From contig JAFIFS010000099.1 in the NCBI GenBank assembly GCA_020831895.1, positions 1-47,511 on the forward strand: a DNA stretch of 47,511 bases. The letters run 5' to 3'. Below, one piece after another: positions 23,187 to 31,083 of this stretch. Position numbers and translations under genes: made by a program. Numbering within the stretch: position 1 is the stretch's first letter; each line of letters opens with the position of its first letter. Below the pieces are notes generated by a model. The model saw only the letters and a program-made list of their open reading frames with translations. It had not been told where the DNA came from and did not search any database. This DNA is from Chromatiales bacterium (GTDB lineage Bacteria; Pseudomonadota; Gammaproteobacteria; Steroidobacterales; GCA-2729495).

Positions 23187-24038
23187 ATGAACACGGAGAG
23201 TCCGCAGGACGCCGCAGACTATGCGCGCGTCGCTGCCGCGATCGACTGGCTGCAGGCGCAGCCGGAACGGCAACACTCGCTCGAGACCCTTGCGGTATCG
23301 ATGGACCTTGCGCCGGCTGAGTGCGCGAATCTGCTCCACCGCTGGGCGGGGCTCAGCCCGCAGCGCTTCATCGCCCAGCTGTCCCTCGCGCAGCGCGGGG
23401 AGCTGCTGGCACGACGCAGCAGCGGACTGGACACGGCGCGAGTACAGGACCGGGGCAGTCCCGGATGGCTGCAAGACCTTCCCGTCAAGCTGACTGCCCT
23501 GCCTCCTGGCGATCAGGCGCGCGGCGGCGACGGTCTGACGATCCGCCACGGGATCTCGGGCGGCCGCTACGGCGAGGTGCTGCTCGCCTGGACCTCCCGC
23601 GGGCTCTGCCACCTGTCCTTCCTCGACCGGGGACCAGGCAGCAGCCCGGTTGACCGGCTGGCGGCCCTGTGGCCACGGGCCCGGCTGGCCATCGACCCCG
23701 GGGACGCAGCCCGGCTGGCCCACGGCATCTTCAGTGCCGCCCGACCGGCGGACCGGACCCTGTCGCTGCTGGTCAGCGGGACGCCGTTCCAGGTACAGGT
23801 CTGGCGGGCACTGCTGCGTATCCCTCCGGGGCAGGTCGCGAGCTATGCCGAGGTGGCCGCCGCAGCGGGCCGGCCAGGTGCAGCCCGAGCCGCCGGCAAC
23901 GCGGTCGGGGCCAACCCGCTGGCCTTCGTGATCCCCTGCCACCGGGTGGTGAGGAGCAACGGCAGCCCGGGAGGCTACCGCTGGGGCACCACCCGCAAGC
24001 TTGCGCTGCTCGCCTGCGAGCAGGCGAGGCCCGGCTGA
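23187..24038 (+). CDS. methylated-DNA--cysteine methyltransferase with AraC-type N-terminal domain (Ada C-terminal type)
   Basis: 283 aa. About residues 10-75 form an AraC-like helix-turn-helix (HSLETLAVSMDLAPAECANLLHRWAGLSPQRF), and about 195-283 the O6-alkylguanine transfer domain with the active site VIPCHRVV (Cys251) and the Arg-finger region (RAAGNAVGANP). It repairs O6-methylguanine by taking the alkyl group onto Cys251. The zinc-binding N-terminal domain of full Ada is absent, so methyl-phosphotriester sensing is lost, and the single helix-turn-helix is poorly matched to DNA-binding AraC domains. The gene is divergent from the RND adaptor (150 bases between starts) and 49 bases upstream of the C39-like peptidase on the same strand; a shared transcript is possible but functional linkage is not evident. 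Confidence 0.9.
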   Translation: MNTESPQDAADYARVAAAIDWLQAQPERQHSLETLAVSMDLAPAECANLLHRWAGLSPQRFIAQLSLAQRGELLARRSSGLDTARVQDRGSPGWLQDLPVKLTALPPGDQARGGDGLTIRHGISGGRYGEVLLAWTSRGLCHLSFLDRGPGSSPVDRLAALWPRARLAIDPGDAARLAHGIFSAARPADRTLSLLVSGTPFQVQVWRALLRIPPGQVASYAEVAAAAGRPGAARAAGNAVGANPLAFVIPCHRVVRSNGSPGGYRWGTTRKLALLACEQARPG

Positions 24039-24087
24039 AGGCTCCGGCGACAGCTTTTGCCTGACGTCCGTGCGAGAATCCGCCGCC

Positions 24088-24822
24088 ATGAAGCGCCAGA
24101 CCAGGACGCGCCGCAAGCGCCTCGACTTCGAGATCGCAGCCCAGCCAGACCAGGTAAGCTGCGGCCCGACCTGCCTGCACGGCATCTACCGCTACTACGG
24201 GGACCCTACCGACCTGGACGCGCTGATCAGCGAGGTCCGCATGCTGGACGAGGGCGGCACGCTGGATGTCTTCCTCGCCAACCATGCGCTGGCGCGCGGC
24301 TACCAGGTGACCCTCTACACCTACAACCTGCAGCTCTTCGACCCGACCTGGGCAGGGCTGGCCACCGAGGCGCTGGCCAGCCGGCTTCGCCAGCAGTCGC
24401 AGGTCAAGCGGACACGCAAGCTCAGGCTGGCCACCAGTGGCTACCTGCGCTTCCTGGAGCTGGGTGGACGGCTGCGATTCGCCGACCTGCGCCCGTCACT
24501 GATACGCCGTTACCTGAACCGCGAGGTGCCGATCCTGACCGGGCTCTCGGCCACCTACCTGTATCAGGACAGCCGTGAGATTCCTGACGACAACCGCTCC
24601 GACGACATTCACGGCGAGCCCGTTGGGCATTTCGTCGTGCTCTCGGGTTACGACCGGAAAACCCGCCACGTCGATGTAGCCGATCCCTATGAGTGGAACC
24701 CGCTCAGCCGCCAGCGCTACTATTCCGTCGATATGCATCGCCTGATAGCCGCTGTACTGCTGGGCAGCCTGACCTACGACGCCAACCTGCTGGTCATCGA
24801 GCGCAGAACCACGCCTGCATGA
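24088..24822 (+). CDS. C39-like papain-fold cysteine peptidase
   Basis: 244-aa cytosolic protein with no signal peptide or membrane segment. The catalytic layout of the C39/papain-like fold is visible: Gln22 (oxyanion) and Cys25 in QVSCGPTCLHG, His181 in GHFVVLSGYD and Asp199 in VADPYEWNP. The N-terminus is strongly basic (KRQTRTRRKR). Typical C39 peptidases are fused to ABC exporters and cut double-glycine leaders; this one is free-standing and has no transporter beside it. Its stop overlaps the start of the RimK-like ligase by four bases (ATGA), which ties it to the three ligase/hydrolase genes that follow. It may trim a peptide made or modified by the ligases, or act as an amidase or transglutaminase-like transferase. 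No substrate peptide is visible nearby. Confidence 0.8.
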   Translation: MKRQTRTRRKRLDFEIAAQPDQVSCGPTCLHGIYRYYGDPTDLDALISEVRMLDEGGTLDVFLANHALARGYQVTLYTYNLQLFDPTWAGLATEALASRLRQQSQVKRTRKLRLATSGYLRFLELGGRLRFADLRPSLIRRYLNREVPILTGLSATYLYQDSREIPDDNRSDDIHGEPVGHFVVLSGYDRKTRHVDVADPYEWNPLSRQRYYSVDMHRLIAAVLLGSLTYDANLLVIERRTTPA

Positions 24823-26285
24823 GCACTCTGATCGTCGTCGACGAGCCCGGCGAATGGCCTCTGGAGATACCTGGCGGCGAGGTCGTGGGCGCACGGGCCT
24901 ACCTGACCGAGCCCCGCTACAGCAGCCTCCGCCGCGCGCGCGTCTACAACCTGTGCGAATCCTACCGCTACCAGAGCACCGGCTACTACGTCTCACTGCT
25001 CGGCGCCGCGCGCGGCCATGGCACGCTGCCTGACGTCCTGACCATGCAGGACATCAAGTCGCGCGCGCTGATCAGGCATGCGGACGAGCTGGACGAGCTT
25101 ATCCGGCGCTCACTGCGTGACATCAGCACCTCCCCCTTCGAACTCAGCATCTATTTCGGCCGCAATCTCGCCGAACGCCATGCACGCCTCAGCCGTGCGC
25201 TGTTCAACCTGTTCCCGGTGCCGCTGCTTCGCGCAAGCTTCATGCGCCGGCGCGACCAGTGGCGCCTGGACAGGCTCAAGCCCATTCCGCTCGGTGAAAT
25301 TCCGCACACGCACCGCGGCTTCCTGCGCGATGCGATCGTCGAGCACTTCTCGCGCCGGATGCCCGCTCGCCAGGTGCCGGCGGCGCGCTTCGAGCTCGCG
25401 ATCCTGGCCAACCCCGACGAGGAATCGCCGCCGTCCGACGAGGCCGCGCTGCGCCGCTTTGTGCGCGCTGCCCAGGCTGTGGGCTTCGACGTGGACATTC
25501 TGGGACCGGATGATTTCGGGCGCATTGCCGAGTTTGACGCGCTGTTCATCCGCGAGACCACACGGGTCAACCACCATACCTACCGGTTCGCCAGCCGTGC
25601 ACGTGCGCTGGGCCTGGTGGTGATCGACGACCCGGACTCCATCGCCCGCTGCACCAACAAGGTCTACCTTGCCGAGCTGATGGCGCGGCTCGGCATCCCG
25701 ACGCCGCGCACGCTGATCGTGCATCGCGAGAACGTCAGCCAGGTGGGGCCCGCGCTGGGCTTCCCGGTCGTGCTGAAGGTGCCCGACAGCGCGTTCTCGC
25801 AGGGCGTGATCAAGGTAGACGACGAGGAAACGCTGCGGCCAAGGCTGCGGGAGCTTCTGGAGGACAGCGACCTCGTGGTCGCCCAGGAATTCGTGCCCAC
25901 AGACTTCGACTGGCGCGTGGGCATCATCGACCGCACGCCGCTCTACGTCTGCCGTTACTTCATGGCGCGCAGTCACTGGCAAATCTACAAGCAGCATGAT
26001 GGCGGGCGCGTCAGCGGGGGGCGCTGGGACAGCCTGCCGCTGGCCGAGGCGCCGCCCGGAGTGATCGAGCTGGCGCTGCGCGCCGCCAATGCGATCGGCG
26101 ACGGCCTTTACGGCGTCGACATCAAGTCGCTGGCTGATCGCGACGTAGTGATCGAAGTCAACGACAATCCCAGCATAGAGCGCGGGGTGGAGGACCGTAT
26201 CGCCGGTGACGCGCTCTATACGCGCATCATGCAGGTGTTCAGGCAGCGGCTGGAAGCCGGCAAGAGCGGCGCTCATGGACGCTGA
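24819..26285 (+). CDS. RimK family ATP-grasp ligase with RLAN domain
   Basis: 488 aa. About residues 1-160 match the RimK-like ATP-grasp N-terminal (RLAN) domain (LIVVDEPGEWPLEIPGGEV, RVYNLCESYRYQSTGYYVSLL). The ATP-grasp fold follows (about 190-480): NKVYLAELMARLGIPTPRTL, FPVVLKVPDSAFSQGV (ATP lysine), DWRVGIIDRTPLYVCRYF, and Mg-binding IEVNDNPSIERG near the end. Family members join an amino group to a carboxylate with ATP, often adding glutamate. It starts inside the peptidase stop (ATGA) and overlaps the GCS2 gene by 11 bases. The combination of RLAN-RimK, GCS2, a peptidase and an N-formylglutamate amidohydrolase suggests synthesis or modification of a short glutamyl compound; acceptor and donor are unknown. 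Confidence 0.9.
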   Translation: MSTLIVVDEPGEWPLEIPGGEVVGARAYLTEPRYSSLRRARVYNLCESYRYQSTGYYVSLLGAARGHGTLPDVLTMQDIKSRALIRHADELDELIRRSLRDISTSPFELSIYFGRNLAERHARLSRALFNLFPVPLLRASFMRRRDQWRLDRLKPIPLGEIPHTHRGFLRDAIVEHFSRRMPARQVPAARFELAILANPDEESPPSDEAALRRFVRAAQAVGFDVDILGPDDFGRIAEFDALFIRETTRVNHHTYRFASRARALGLVVIDDPDSIARCTNKVYLAELMARLGIPTPRTLIVHRENVSQVGPALGFPVVLKVPDSAFSQGVIKVDDEETLRPRLRELLEDSDLVVAQEFVPTDFDWRVGIIDRTPLYVCRYFMARSHWQIYKQHDGGRVSGGRWDSLPLAEAPPGVIELALRAANAIGDGLYGVDIKSLADRDVVIEVNDNPSIERGVEDRIAGDALYTRIMQVFRQRLEAGKSGAHGR

Positions 26286-27516
26286 CCGGCAGCTGGGCCT
26301 GTTCGAGGCCGTCGGGATCGAGCTCGAGTACATGATCGTCGACCAGGCGAGCCTCGATGTCGCGCCAGTGGCCGACTGGCTGCTGACCGAGGCTGCGGGT
26401 GAACTCACCGACGAGCACGTGGCTGATGGCTATGCCTGGAACAACGAGCTGGCGCTGCACGTCATTGAGTTCAAGCTCGATGGGCCCCGACCTTCGCTGG
26501 ACGGGCTCGCGGAAGGCTTTGGCGTGCAGGTGGGTATGGCCGGGCATATTCTGGCTTCCCGCGGCCTCATGCTGCTACCCACCGGGATGCACCCGTGGAT
26601 GGACCCCGCAAGCGAGCTGCGCCTGTGGCCGCACGACAGCAGGACCATCTACGAGACATTCGACCGGATCTTCAGCTGCCGGGGGCACGGCTGGGCCAAC
26701 CTGCAGAGCCTGCACCTGAACCTCCCATTCAGGGGCGACGAGGAGTTCCGCCGCCTGCATACGGCCATCAGGCTGCTGCTCCCGGTGCTGCCGGGCCTGG
26801 CGGCCAGCACGCCCGTCTGCGATGGGCGGCCCAGCGGCTTGATGGATACCCGGCTCGCCGTTTACCGGAACAACTGCGCGCGGGTGCCATCGGTCACCGG
26901 CCAGGTCATACCGGAGGTGGTCGACGGCATCACCAAGTACAAGGAGCATATCCTTGCCCGCATCTACCGTGACCTCGCGCCACTCGACCCGGACGGCACG
27001 CTAGCACACGAGTGGGTCAACGCCCGCGGGGCGATCGCGCGCTTCGACCGGATGGCGATCGAGATACGGGTGCTGGATACGCAGGAATGCCCCCGCATGG
27101 ACCTGGGGTTCTGCAGGCTGATCGTCGCGACGCTCCAGGCCCTGTGCGAGGAGTCCTGGCTGGACACCCGCGGACAGCAGCAGTGGAGCGAGGTGGTCCT
27201 GGCGCGCGCGCTCCAGGCGGCGATCGCCGACGGCGAGGCGGCTGAATGCCACGACAGCCGCTACCTGAAGGCGCTGGGCCTCAAGCGTGGCGGTGCGCGG
27301 CTGGACCAGCTCTGGGCACACCTGGCCGAGCAGGCCTCGCTGCGGGGCGCGCTCGATGCTGACAGCGAGCGCGTCATCGAGCACTACCTGCGCCACGGCA
27401 CGCTGGCCCGACGCATCAGCCGGGCAGTGGGTGAACAACCGGGCCGGGCCCGCCTCGAATCAGTCTGGCGCGAGCTGGCCAGCGCTCTGGCGGACAACCA
27501 GCCCTGGGCCGGCTGA
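26275..27516 (+). CDS. glutamate-cysteine ligase-like carboxylate-amine ligase (GCS2 family)
   Basis: 413 aa, GCS2/YbdK-type fold related to glutamine synthetase. Motifs: AVGIELEYMIVD near residue 13 (metal Glu), NELALHVIEFKLDGPRPSL about 59-77, HGWANLQSLHLNLPF about 139 (metal His) and MAIEIRVLDTQECP about 259-272. Members make gamma-glutamyl-amine bonds with ATP. YbdK itself shows weak glutamate-cysteine ligase activity, but the best-placed guess here is an unknown carboxylate-amine ligation working with the RimK-like enzyme. It starts (ATG 26275) 11 bases inside the end of the ligase gene and its stop (TGA 27514-27516) overlaps the proposed start of the next gene. A plain glutathione-synthesis GshA role is less likely because GshB-type and transport genes are absent and the neighbours are peptide enzymes. 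Confidence 0.9.
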   Translation: MDADRQLGLFEAVGIELEYMIVDQASLDVAPVADWLLTEAAGELTDEHVADGYAWNNELALHVIEFKLDGPRPSLDGLAEGFGVQVGMAGHILASRGLMLLPTGMHPWMDPASELRLWPHDSRTIYETFDRIFSCRGHGWANLQSLHLNLPFRGDEEFRRLHTAIRLLLPVLPGLAASTPVCDGRPSGLMDTRLAVYRNNCARVPSVTGQVIPEVVDGITKYKEHILARIYRDLAPLDPDGTLAHEWVNARGAIARFDRMAIEIRVLDTQECPRMDLGFCRLIVATLQALCEESWLDTRGQQQWSEVVLARALQAAIADGEAAECHDSRYLKALGLKRGGARLDQLWAHLAEQASLRGALDADSERVIEHYLRHGTLARRISRAVGEQPGRARLESVWRELASALADNQPWAG

Positions 27517-28226
27517 CCGCAGGACTGCTGCTTACCTGCGAGCACGCCGGCAACGCCGTGCCGGCCCGCTACCGGCCGCTGTTTCGTGACCGGCAGGACC
27601 TGCTCAGGACACACCAGGGGCTGGACCTCGGCGCGCTAGCCACCGCCCGGGTGCTGCGCAGGCTGCTTGGTGCCCCCCTGATCGCCGGCCGCCATACGCG
27701 GCTGCTGGTCGACCTGAACCGCTCACGCCACCACCACCAGCTCTTTTCCCTCGTGACGCGCGACCTGCCTCGCGCCGAACGCCAGCGGATCGTCGACTGC
27801 TACTGGCAGCCCTACCGGGACCAGGTCAGCGCCAGCATCGAGGCGCTGCTTGCAGAAGCCGGGCGCGTGATCCATGTCTCCGTGCACAGCTTCACGCCCG
27901 TCATCAGCGGGGAGCGGCGCGAATGCGACATCGGCCTGCTTTATGACCCGGGTCGGGCCAAGGAGCTTGCCACCTGCCGCCTCTGGCAGCAGGCGCTGCA
28001 TACCCGGCTGCCCGGACTGCGCGTGCGGCGCAACTACCCCTACCGGGGGACCGCCGACGGACTGGTTACTGCCCTGCGCAGGCAGCATGACCCCCGGCGC
28101 TACATCGGGATCGAGCTGGAGCTGAACCAGCAGCTGGCAACCGCGACACCAGTGGTGCGCCAGCCGGTGATCACGGCACTGGCGCTTGCGCTGGCAGAGG
28201 CTGTGGGCGGCCGGAGGAACGCCTAG
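27513..28226 (+). CDS. N-formylglutamate amidohydrolase family protein, probable CTG start
   Basis: 237 aa from the proposed start. Family motifs: LLLTCEHAGNAVPARYRPLF at the N-terminus, HQGLDLGALATARVL, DLNRSRHH, HVSVHSFTP, ECDIGLLYDP, NYPYRGTADGLV and IGIELELNQ. HutG-type relatives are zinc enzymes that remove formyl or other acyl groups from glutamate. No ATG, GTG or TTG lies between the preceding in-frame stop (27432) and GTG 27558; starting at 27558 would delete the conserved CEHAGN motif. The CTG at 27513 overlaps the GCS2 stop (CTGA) and gives a family-like N-terminus, so a rare CTG start under translational coupling is proposed; a sequencing error is the alternative. No histidine-degradation genes are near, so a role with the ligases is likelier than in hut. 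Confidence 0.85.
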   Translation: MTAGLLLTCEHAGNAVPARYRPLFRDRQDLLRTHQGLDLGALATARVLRRLLGAPLIAGRHTRLLVDLNRSRHHHQLFSLVTRDLPRAERQRIVDCYWQPYRDQVSASIEALLAEAGRVIHVSVHSFTPVISGERRECDIGLLYDPGRAKELATCRLWQQALHTRLPGLRVRRNYPYRGTADGLVTALRRQHDPRRYIGIELELNQQLATATPVVRQPVITALALALAEAVGGRRNA

Positions 28227-28281
28227 TCAAGCGGAAACATGGACGATCGCGGGCAGCGATGCCCGGCGCAGGCTCATGGCC

Positions 28282-28650
28282 TCAGCCTCGAGGGGTCACG
28301 TCCTCGTAGAACTCGTGGCTGTGGGCAGCCTCGATGTGCGGGAACAGCTCCCTTGCCCGGTCCTTTGACTGGCCGCGCGAGAAACGCACGCGGTCGGCGA
28401 CGCTGTCCCACTGCTCGATCATGATGAACTGCGTGCCCTTTGCATGACCGACATCGGGGTGCCTGGCCAGCTCCTCGGCACTCATCTGCCGGCGCACCTC
28501 CTCGGCCATGGTGCCGGTCTTCGCGCGCAGGATCTGACGCCCCCGGTAACCCGTGGCCTCGCGCAGCATGGGTTCCATGCTCTGATAGTACTGGGTGACT
28601 GGCGCCTCGTGGCCCGGCTTGGCGAGGATCGTCGCGATGTAGGTCACCAT
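28282..28650 (-). CDS. antibiotic biosynthesis monooxygenase (ABM) domain protein
   Basis: 122-aa small protein with the ferredoxin-like alpha/beta fold of ABM/dimeric barrel proteins: VTYIATILAKPGHEAPVTQYY at the N-terminus, a central helix region (AEEVRRQMSAEELARHP), then TQFIMIEQWDSVADRVRFSRG and PHIEAAHSHEFYEDV. Such proteins are cofactor-free oxygenases, heme-degrading enzymes or have no known activity; the last is common. The IEQWDS motif (strand with aromatic Trp) is the usual ABM signature. ATG 28650 with GGAG nine bases upstream; a longer frame to 28710 overlaps the divergent promoter. It is divergent from the LysE gene (77 bases between starts). Function in this cell is not evident. 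Confidence 0.8.
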   Translation of the reverse strand: MVTYIATILAKPGHEAPVTQYYQSMEPMLREATGYRGRQILRAKTGTMAEEVRRQMSAEELARHPDVGHAKGTQFIMIEQWDSVADRVRFSRGQSKDRARELFPHIEAAHSHEFYEDVTPRG

Positions 28651-28727
28651 GCAGCTGCACTCCCTCTTGGTGATGGCAAAGCAAGTTAGCATACCCCCAC
28701 GATGCCACACTGCAATGACGTCCGCGC

Positions 28728-29339
28728 ATGAGCGAGAGCTTCACGGCATTTCTCGCCATCTCGTTCCTGCTCATCGTGGTGCCGGGGCCGAGCGTCCTGC
28801 TGATCGTCTCGACCAGCCTGCTGCGCGGCCTGCGGGCAGGCTTGCTCACAGTGCTCGGCACGAGCGTCGGGATGCTGCTGCCGCTGGCCGCGACGGTGGC
28901 CGGCATCGGCGCGCTGGCCCAGCTCGCCGCCGGCTGGCTGCCACTGTGGCGCTGGGCTGGCGTGGCCTGGCTGGCGACGGCCGGACTGCTTGCGCTGCTG
29001 CGCGCGCCGCGCGGCGCAGACCCGGCACCCGGGCCCGCAGGCACCGCCTTCTGGCGGGGCTTCGTCGTCTCGCTGACCAACCCGGCAACGACACCGTTCT
29101 TCCTGGCGTTCCTGCCCCAGTTCGTGGACCCTTCTTTGCCTGCGCTGCCACAGCTTCTGGTGCTTGCAGCGAGCTTCCTGCTGCTGGCGCTCCTGCTCGA
29201 TACTCTCTACGCGCTGCTGTCGGCCCGGCTGGGCCACCTGCTGTCGGGCGAACGCAGCCGCGCCTGGCGGCAGCGGCTGTCTGGCGGTTTTCTTCTGGTG
29301 GCCGCGCTGCTGCTCGCACTGGCGCGGCCCGCCGGCTGA
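28728..29339 (+). CDS. LysE/RhtB family translocator
   Basis: 203-aa integral membrane protein with about six hydrophobic segments. The N-terminal FLLIVVPGPSVLLIVSTSL carries the family VPGP motif, and GFVVSLTNPATTPFFLAFLPQFV near residues 107-126 is the second family signature (TNPxxxxFFLAFLPQF). LysE/RhtB proteins export amino acids such as lysine, homoserine or threonine. The last helix and short cytosolic tail (RPAG) are normal. Start ATG 28728. The gene is single; the stop lies 22 bases before the convergent photolyase gene. Substrate cannot be predicted from sequence alone. There is no LysG-type LysR regulator beside it. Confidence 0.9.
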   Translation: MSESFTAFLAISFLLIVVPGPSVLLIVSTSLLRGLRAGLLTVLGTSVGMLLPLAATVAGIGALAQLAAGWLPLWRWAGVAWLATAGLLALLRAPRGADPAPGPAGTAFWRGFVVSLTNPATTPFFLAFLPQFVDPSLPALPQLLVLAASFLLLALLLDTLYALLSARLGHLLSGERSRAWRQRLSGGFLLVAALLLALARPAG

Positions 29340-29361
29340 GACAGTCAAGGCGCGGGCAGGC

Positions 29362-30798
29362 TTAGCGGCGCAGCGTCTCGAACGCAGCCAGAGCTCGTTC
29401 CCTGGCTGCGGGATGCTCGACCAGCGGCGCGGGATAATCGCGGCCCAGCAACACTCCGGCAGCAGCCAGCACTTCGGCCGGCGCCGACCAGGGCTCCTGC
29501 AGCCAGCGGTCTGGCAGACGGGCGAGCTCAGGCACCCAGCGCCTGACATAGTGGCCATCCGGGTCGAACTTCTGCCCCTGCAGCACCGGATTGAAGATCC
29601 GGAAAAATGGCGCCGCGTCGGCACCACTGCCCGCCACCCACTGCCAGCCGGCCACGTTGTTCGCGAGGTCGGCATCGACCAGCGTATCGCGAAACCAGGC
29701 CTCACCGTGCTGCCAGTGCAGCAGCAGGTGCTTGACCAGAAATGAAGCCGCAACCATGCGGACGCGATTGTGCATCCATCCGGTATGCCAGAGCTCGCGC
29801 ATCCCCGCATCGACGAGAGGGTAACCTGTCGCGCCGCGCTGCCAGGCCGCCAGCGCGTCAGCATCCTCGCGCCACGGAAACTCCATGAACTCCCGGCGCA
29901 ACGGCTGCGTCGTCAGTTCCGGCCAGTGGTAGAGCAGGTGCGCGGAAAACTCGCGCCAGCCCAGCTCGCGGCGAAAGCAGTCGGCCGCCGCAGCGCTGCA
30001 GAGGCCGTCGCGCTCGGCGGCACACACGGCGGCCCACAGCCAGCGGATCCCGATCTCGCCGAAATGCAGGTGGGGCGAGAGCCGCGAGGTGCCTGCAAGG
30101 TCAGGCCGGTCGCGATTAAGGTGGTAGCCATCTAGACCTTCCGCCAGGAACTCCTGCCAGCGCTCCAGGGCACCCGTCTCGCCTGGCTGCCAGTGCTCGC
30201 GCAGGCCTCCGGCCCAGTCCGGCTGCCGGGGCAGCAGCAGCCAGTCCTCGAGCCGCTCGCTTCCGGGTCGGCCGGAAAACCCGCGCAGGTCCGGCAGGGA
30301 TTCGCGCACCGGGCCAGGATCACCGGCCGCCAGGCAGGCTTTCCAGAACGGCGTGAAGACCTGGAAAGGCTGGTCGCTGCGGTTGCGCAGCGCGGCAGGC
30401 TCGAACATAAGCCGCCCGCCGTACAGCTGCAGCGGCGCTTCCTCCGCCAGGCGTGCACGGACGGCACGCTGCTGCCGGCGAGCCCAGGGCTCGTAGCGGC
30501 GCGCCGCGAAGACGGTAGCTGTGCCGGTATCGCGGGCGATATCGGCCAGCACATCGGCCGCCGGCCCGCGGCGCAACAACAGCGGAACCGACCACTTGGC
30601 GAGTCGATCGGAAAGTGCCGCCAGGCTGTGATGCAACCACCAGCGACTGGCAGCCCCGCCGGCCTGGTCATCGGCCTCACCGCCAGGCAGGACGAATACC
30701 GCGAGCACCGGCGCACCGGTCGCAGCCGCGGCGTGCAGCGCGGAGTTATCGGTGAGACGGAAGTCGTTGCGCAGCCACCAGATGGCAGGCGCAGTCAT
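29362..30798 (-). CDS. phrB: deoxyribodipyrimidine photolyase (class I CPD photolyase/cryptochrome family)
   Basis: 478 aa. Repairs UV pyrimidine dimers with light, using FADH-. The N-terminal alpha/beta domain starts IWWLRNDFRLTDNSAL, as in class I photolyases, and the C-terminal FAD-binding domain holds the recognisable motifs TGYPLVDAGMRELWHTGWMH, NRVRMVAASFLVKHLLLHW, DLANNVAGWQWVAGSGADAAP and FRIFNPVLQGQKFDPDG. The asparagine in the NNVAGWQW stretch contacts FAD N5 and is conserved. Length matches the MTHF-type photolyases. The gene is in a minus-strand group with the small membrane protein gene just upstream (27 bases from its end to phrB start), but they need not be co-regulated. Confidence 0.95.
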   Translation of the reverse strand: MTAPAIWWLRNDFRLTDNSALHAAAATGAPVLAVFVLPGGEADDQAGGAASRWWLHHSLAALSDRLAKWSVPLLLRRGPAADVLADIARDTGTATVFAARRYEPWARRQQRAVRARLAEEAPLQLYGGRLMFEPAALRNRSDQPFQVFTPFWKACLAAGDPGPVRESLPDLRGFSGRPGSERLEDWLLLPRQPDWAGGLREHWQPGETGALERWQEFLAEGLDGYHLNRDRPDLAGTSRLSPHLHFGEIGIRWLWAAVCAAERDGLCSAAAADCFRRELGWREFSAHLLYHWPELTTQPLRREFMEFPWREDADALAAWQRGATGYPLVDAGMRELWHTGWMHNRVRMVAASFLVKHLLLHWQHGEAWFRDTLVDADLANNVAGWQWVAGSGADAAPFFRIFNPVLQGQKFDPDGHYVRRWVPELARLPDRWLQEPWSAPAEVLAAAGVLLGRDYPAPLVEHPAARERALAAFETLRR

Positions 30799-30825
30799 GT
30801 GGCTGGTCTGGACGGGACGGCGTGC

Positions 30826-31011
30826 TCAGCCGCCCTGGCCGTCACGCGGCGGCTCCTCGCCCTTGCTGCCACCGCCTTCAGCGCCGCTGCTGCCAGCCTG
30901 CTCGCGCGCCTTGCGGTCGCGCTTGTGCCCGCGTATGTCGCTCATCGTGATGGCGATGAAGCACCCCAGCGCTATGACTACGGCAATGATGGCAACAACT
31001 ACGGCACCCAT
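30826..31011 (-). CDS. small membrane protein of unknown function
   Basis: 61 aa. A single transmembrane segment (VVVAIIAVVIALGCFIAIT, about residues 4-22) is followed by a charged, Gly-rich cytosolic tail (RGHKRDRKAREQAGSSG, then EGGGSKGEEPPRDG). AGGAG six bases before the ATG is one of the better ribosome sites in the window, which argues that it is a real gene even though it matches nothing I know. It lies between phrB and the polyamine gene aguB on the same strand, with 72 bases separating it from aguB. An annotation pipeline could easily drop it because of its length. Confidence 0.7.
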   Translation of the reverse strand: MGAVVVAIIAVVIALGCFIAITMSDIRGHKRDRKAREQAGSSGAEGGGSKGEEPPRDGQGG

Positions 31012-31083
31012 GGCGGCTCCTGGTCAGCGGGCAGATTGTTCGGCCATGGTCGCGCTTTGCAGGGGGATAAGCAACCTGCCCGC

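Noticed and set aside
24088-28226. Reading the four-gene module as a lanthipeptide or bacteriocin cluster
   Set aside because: There is no ABC exporter, no modification enzyme of LanM/LanB type and no small precursor gene with a double-glycine leader near it.
27558-28226. GTG 27558 as the N-formylglutamate amidohydrolase start
   Set aside because: It would remove the conserved CEHAGN segment that forms part of the active site.
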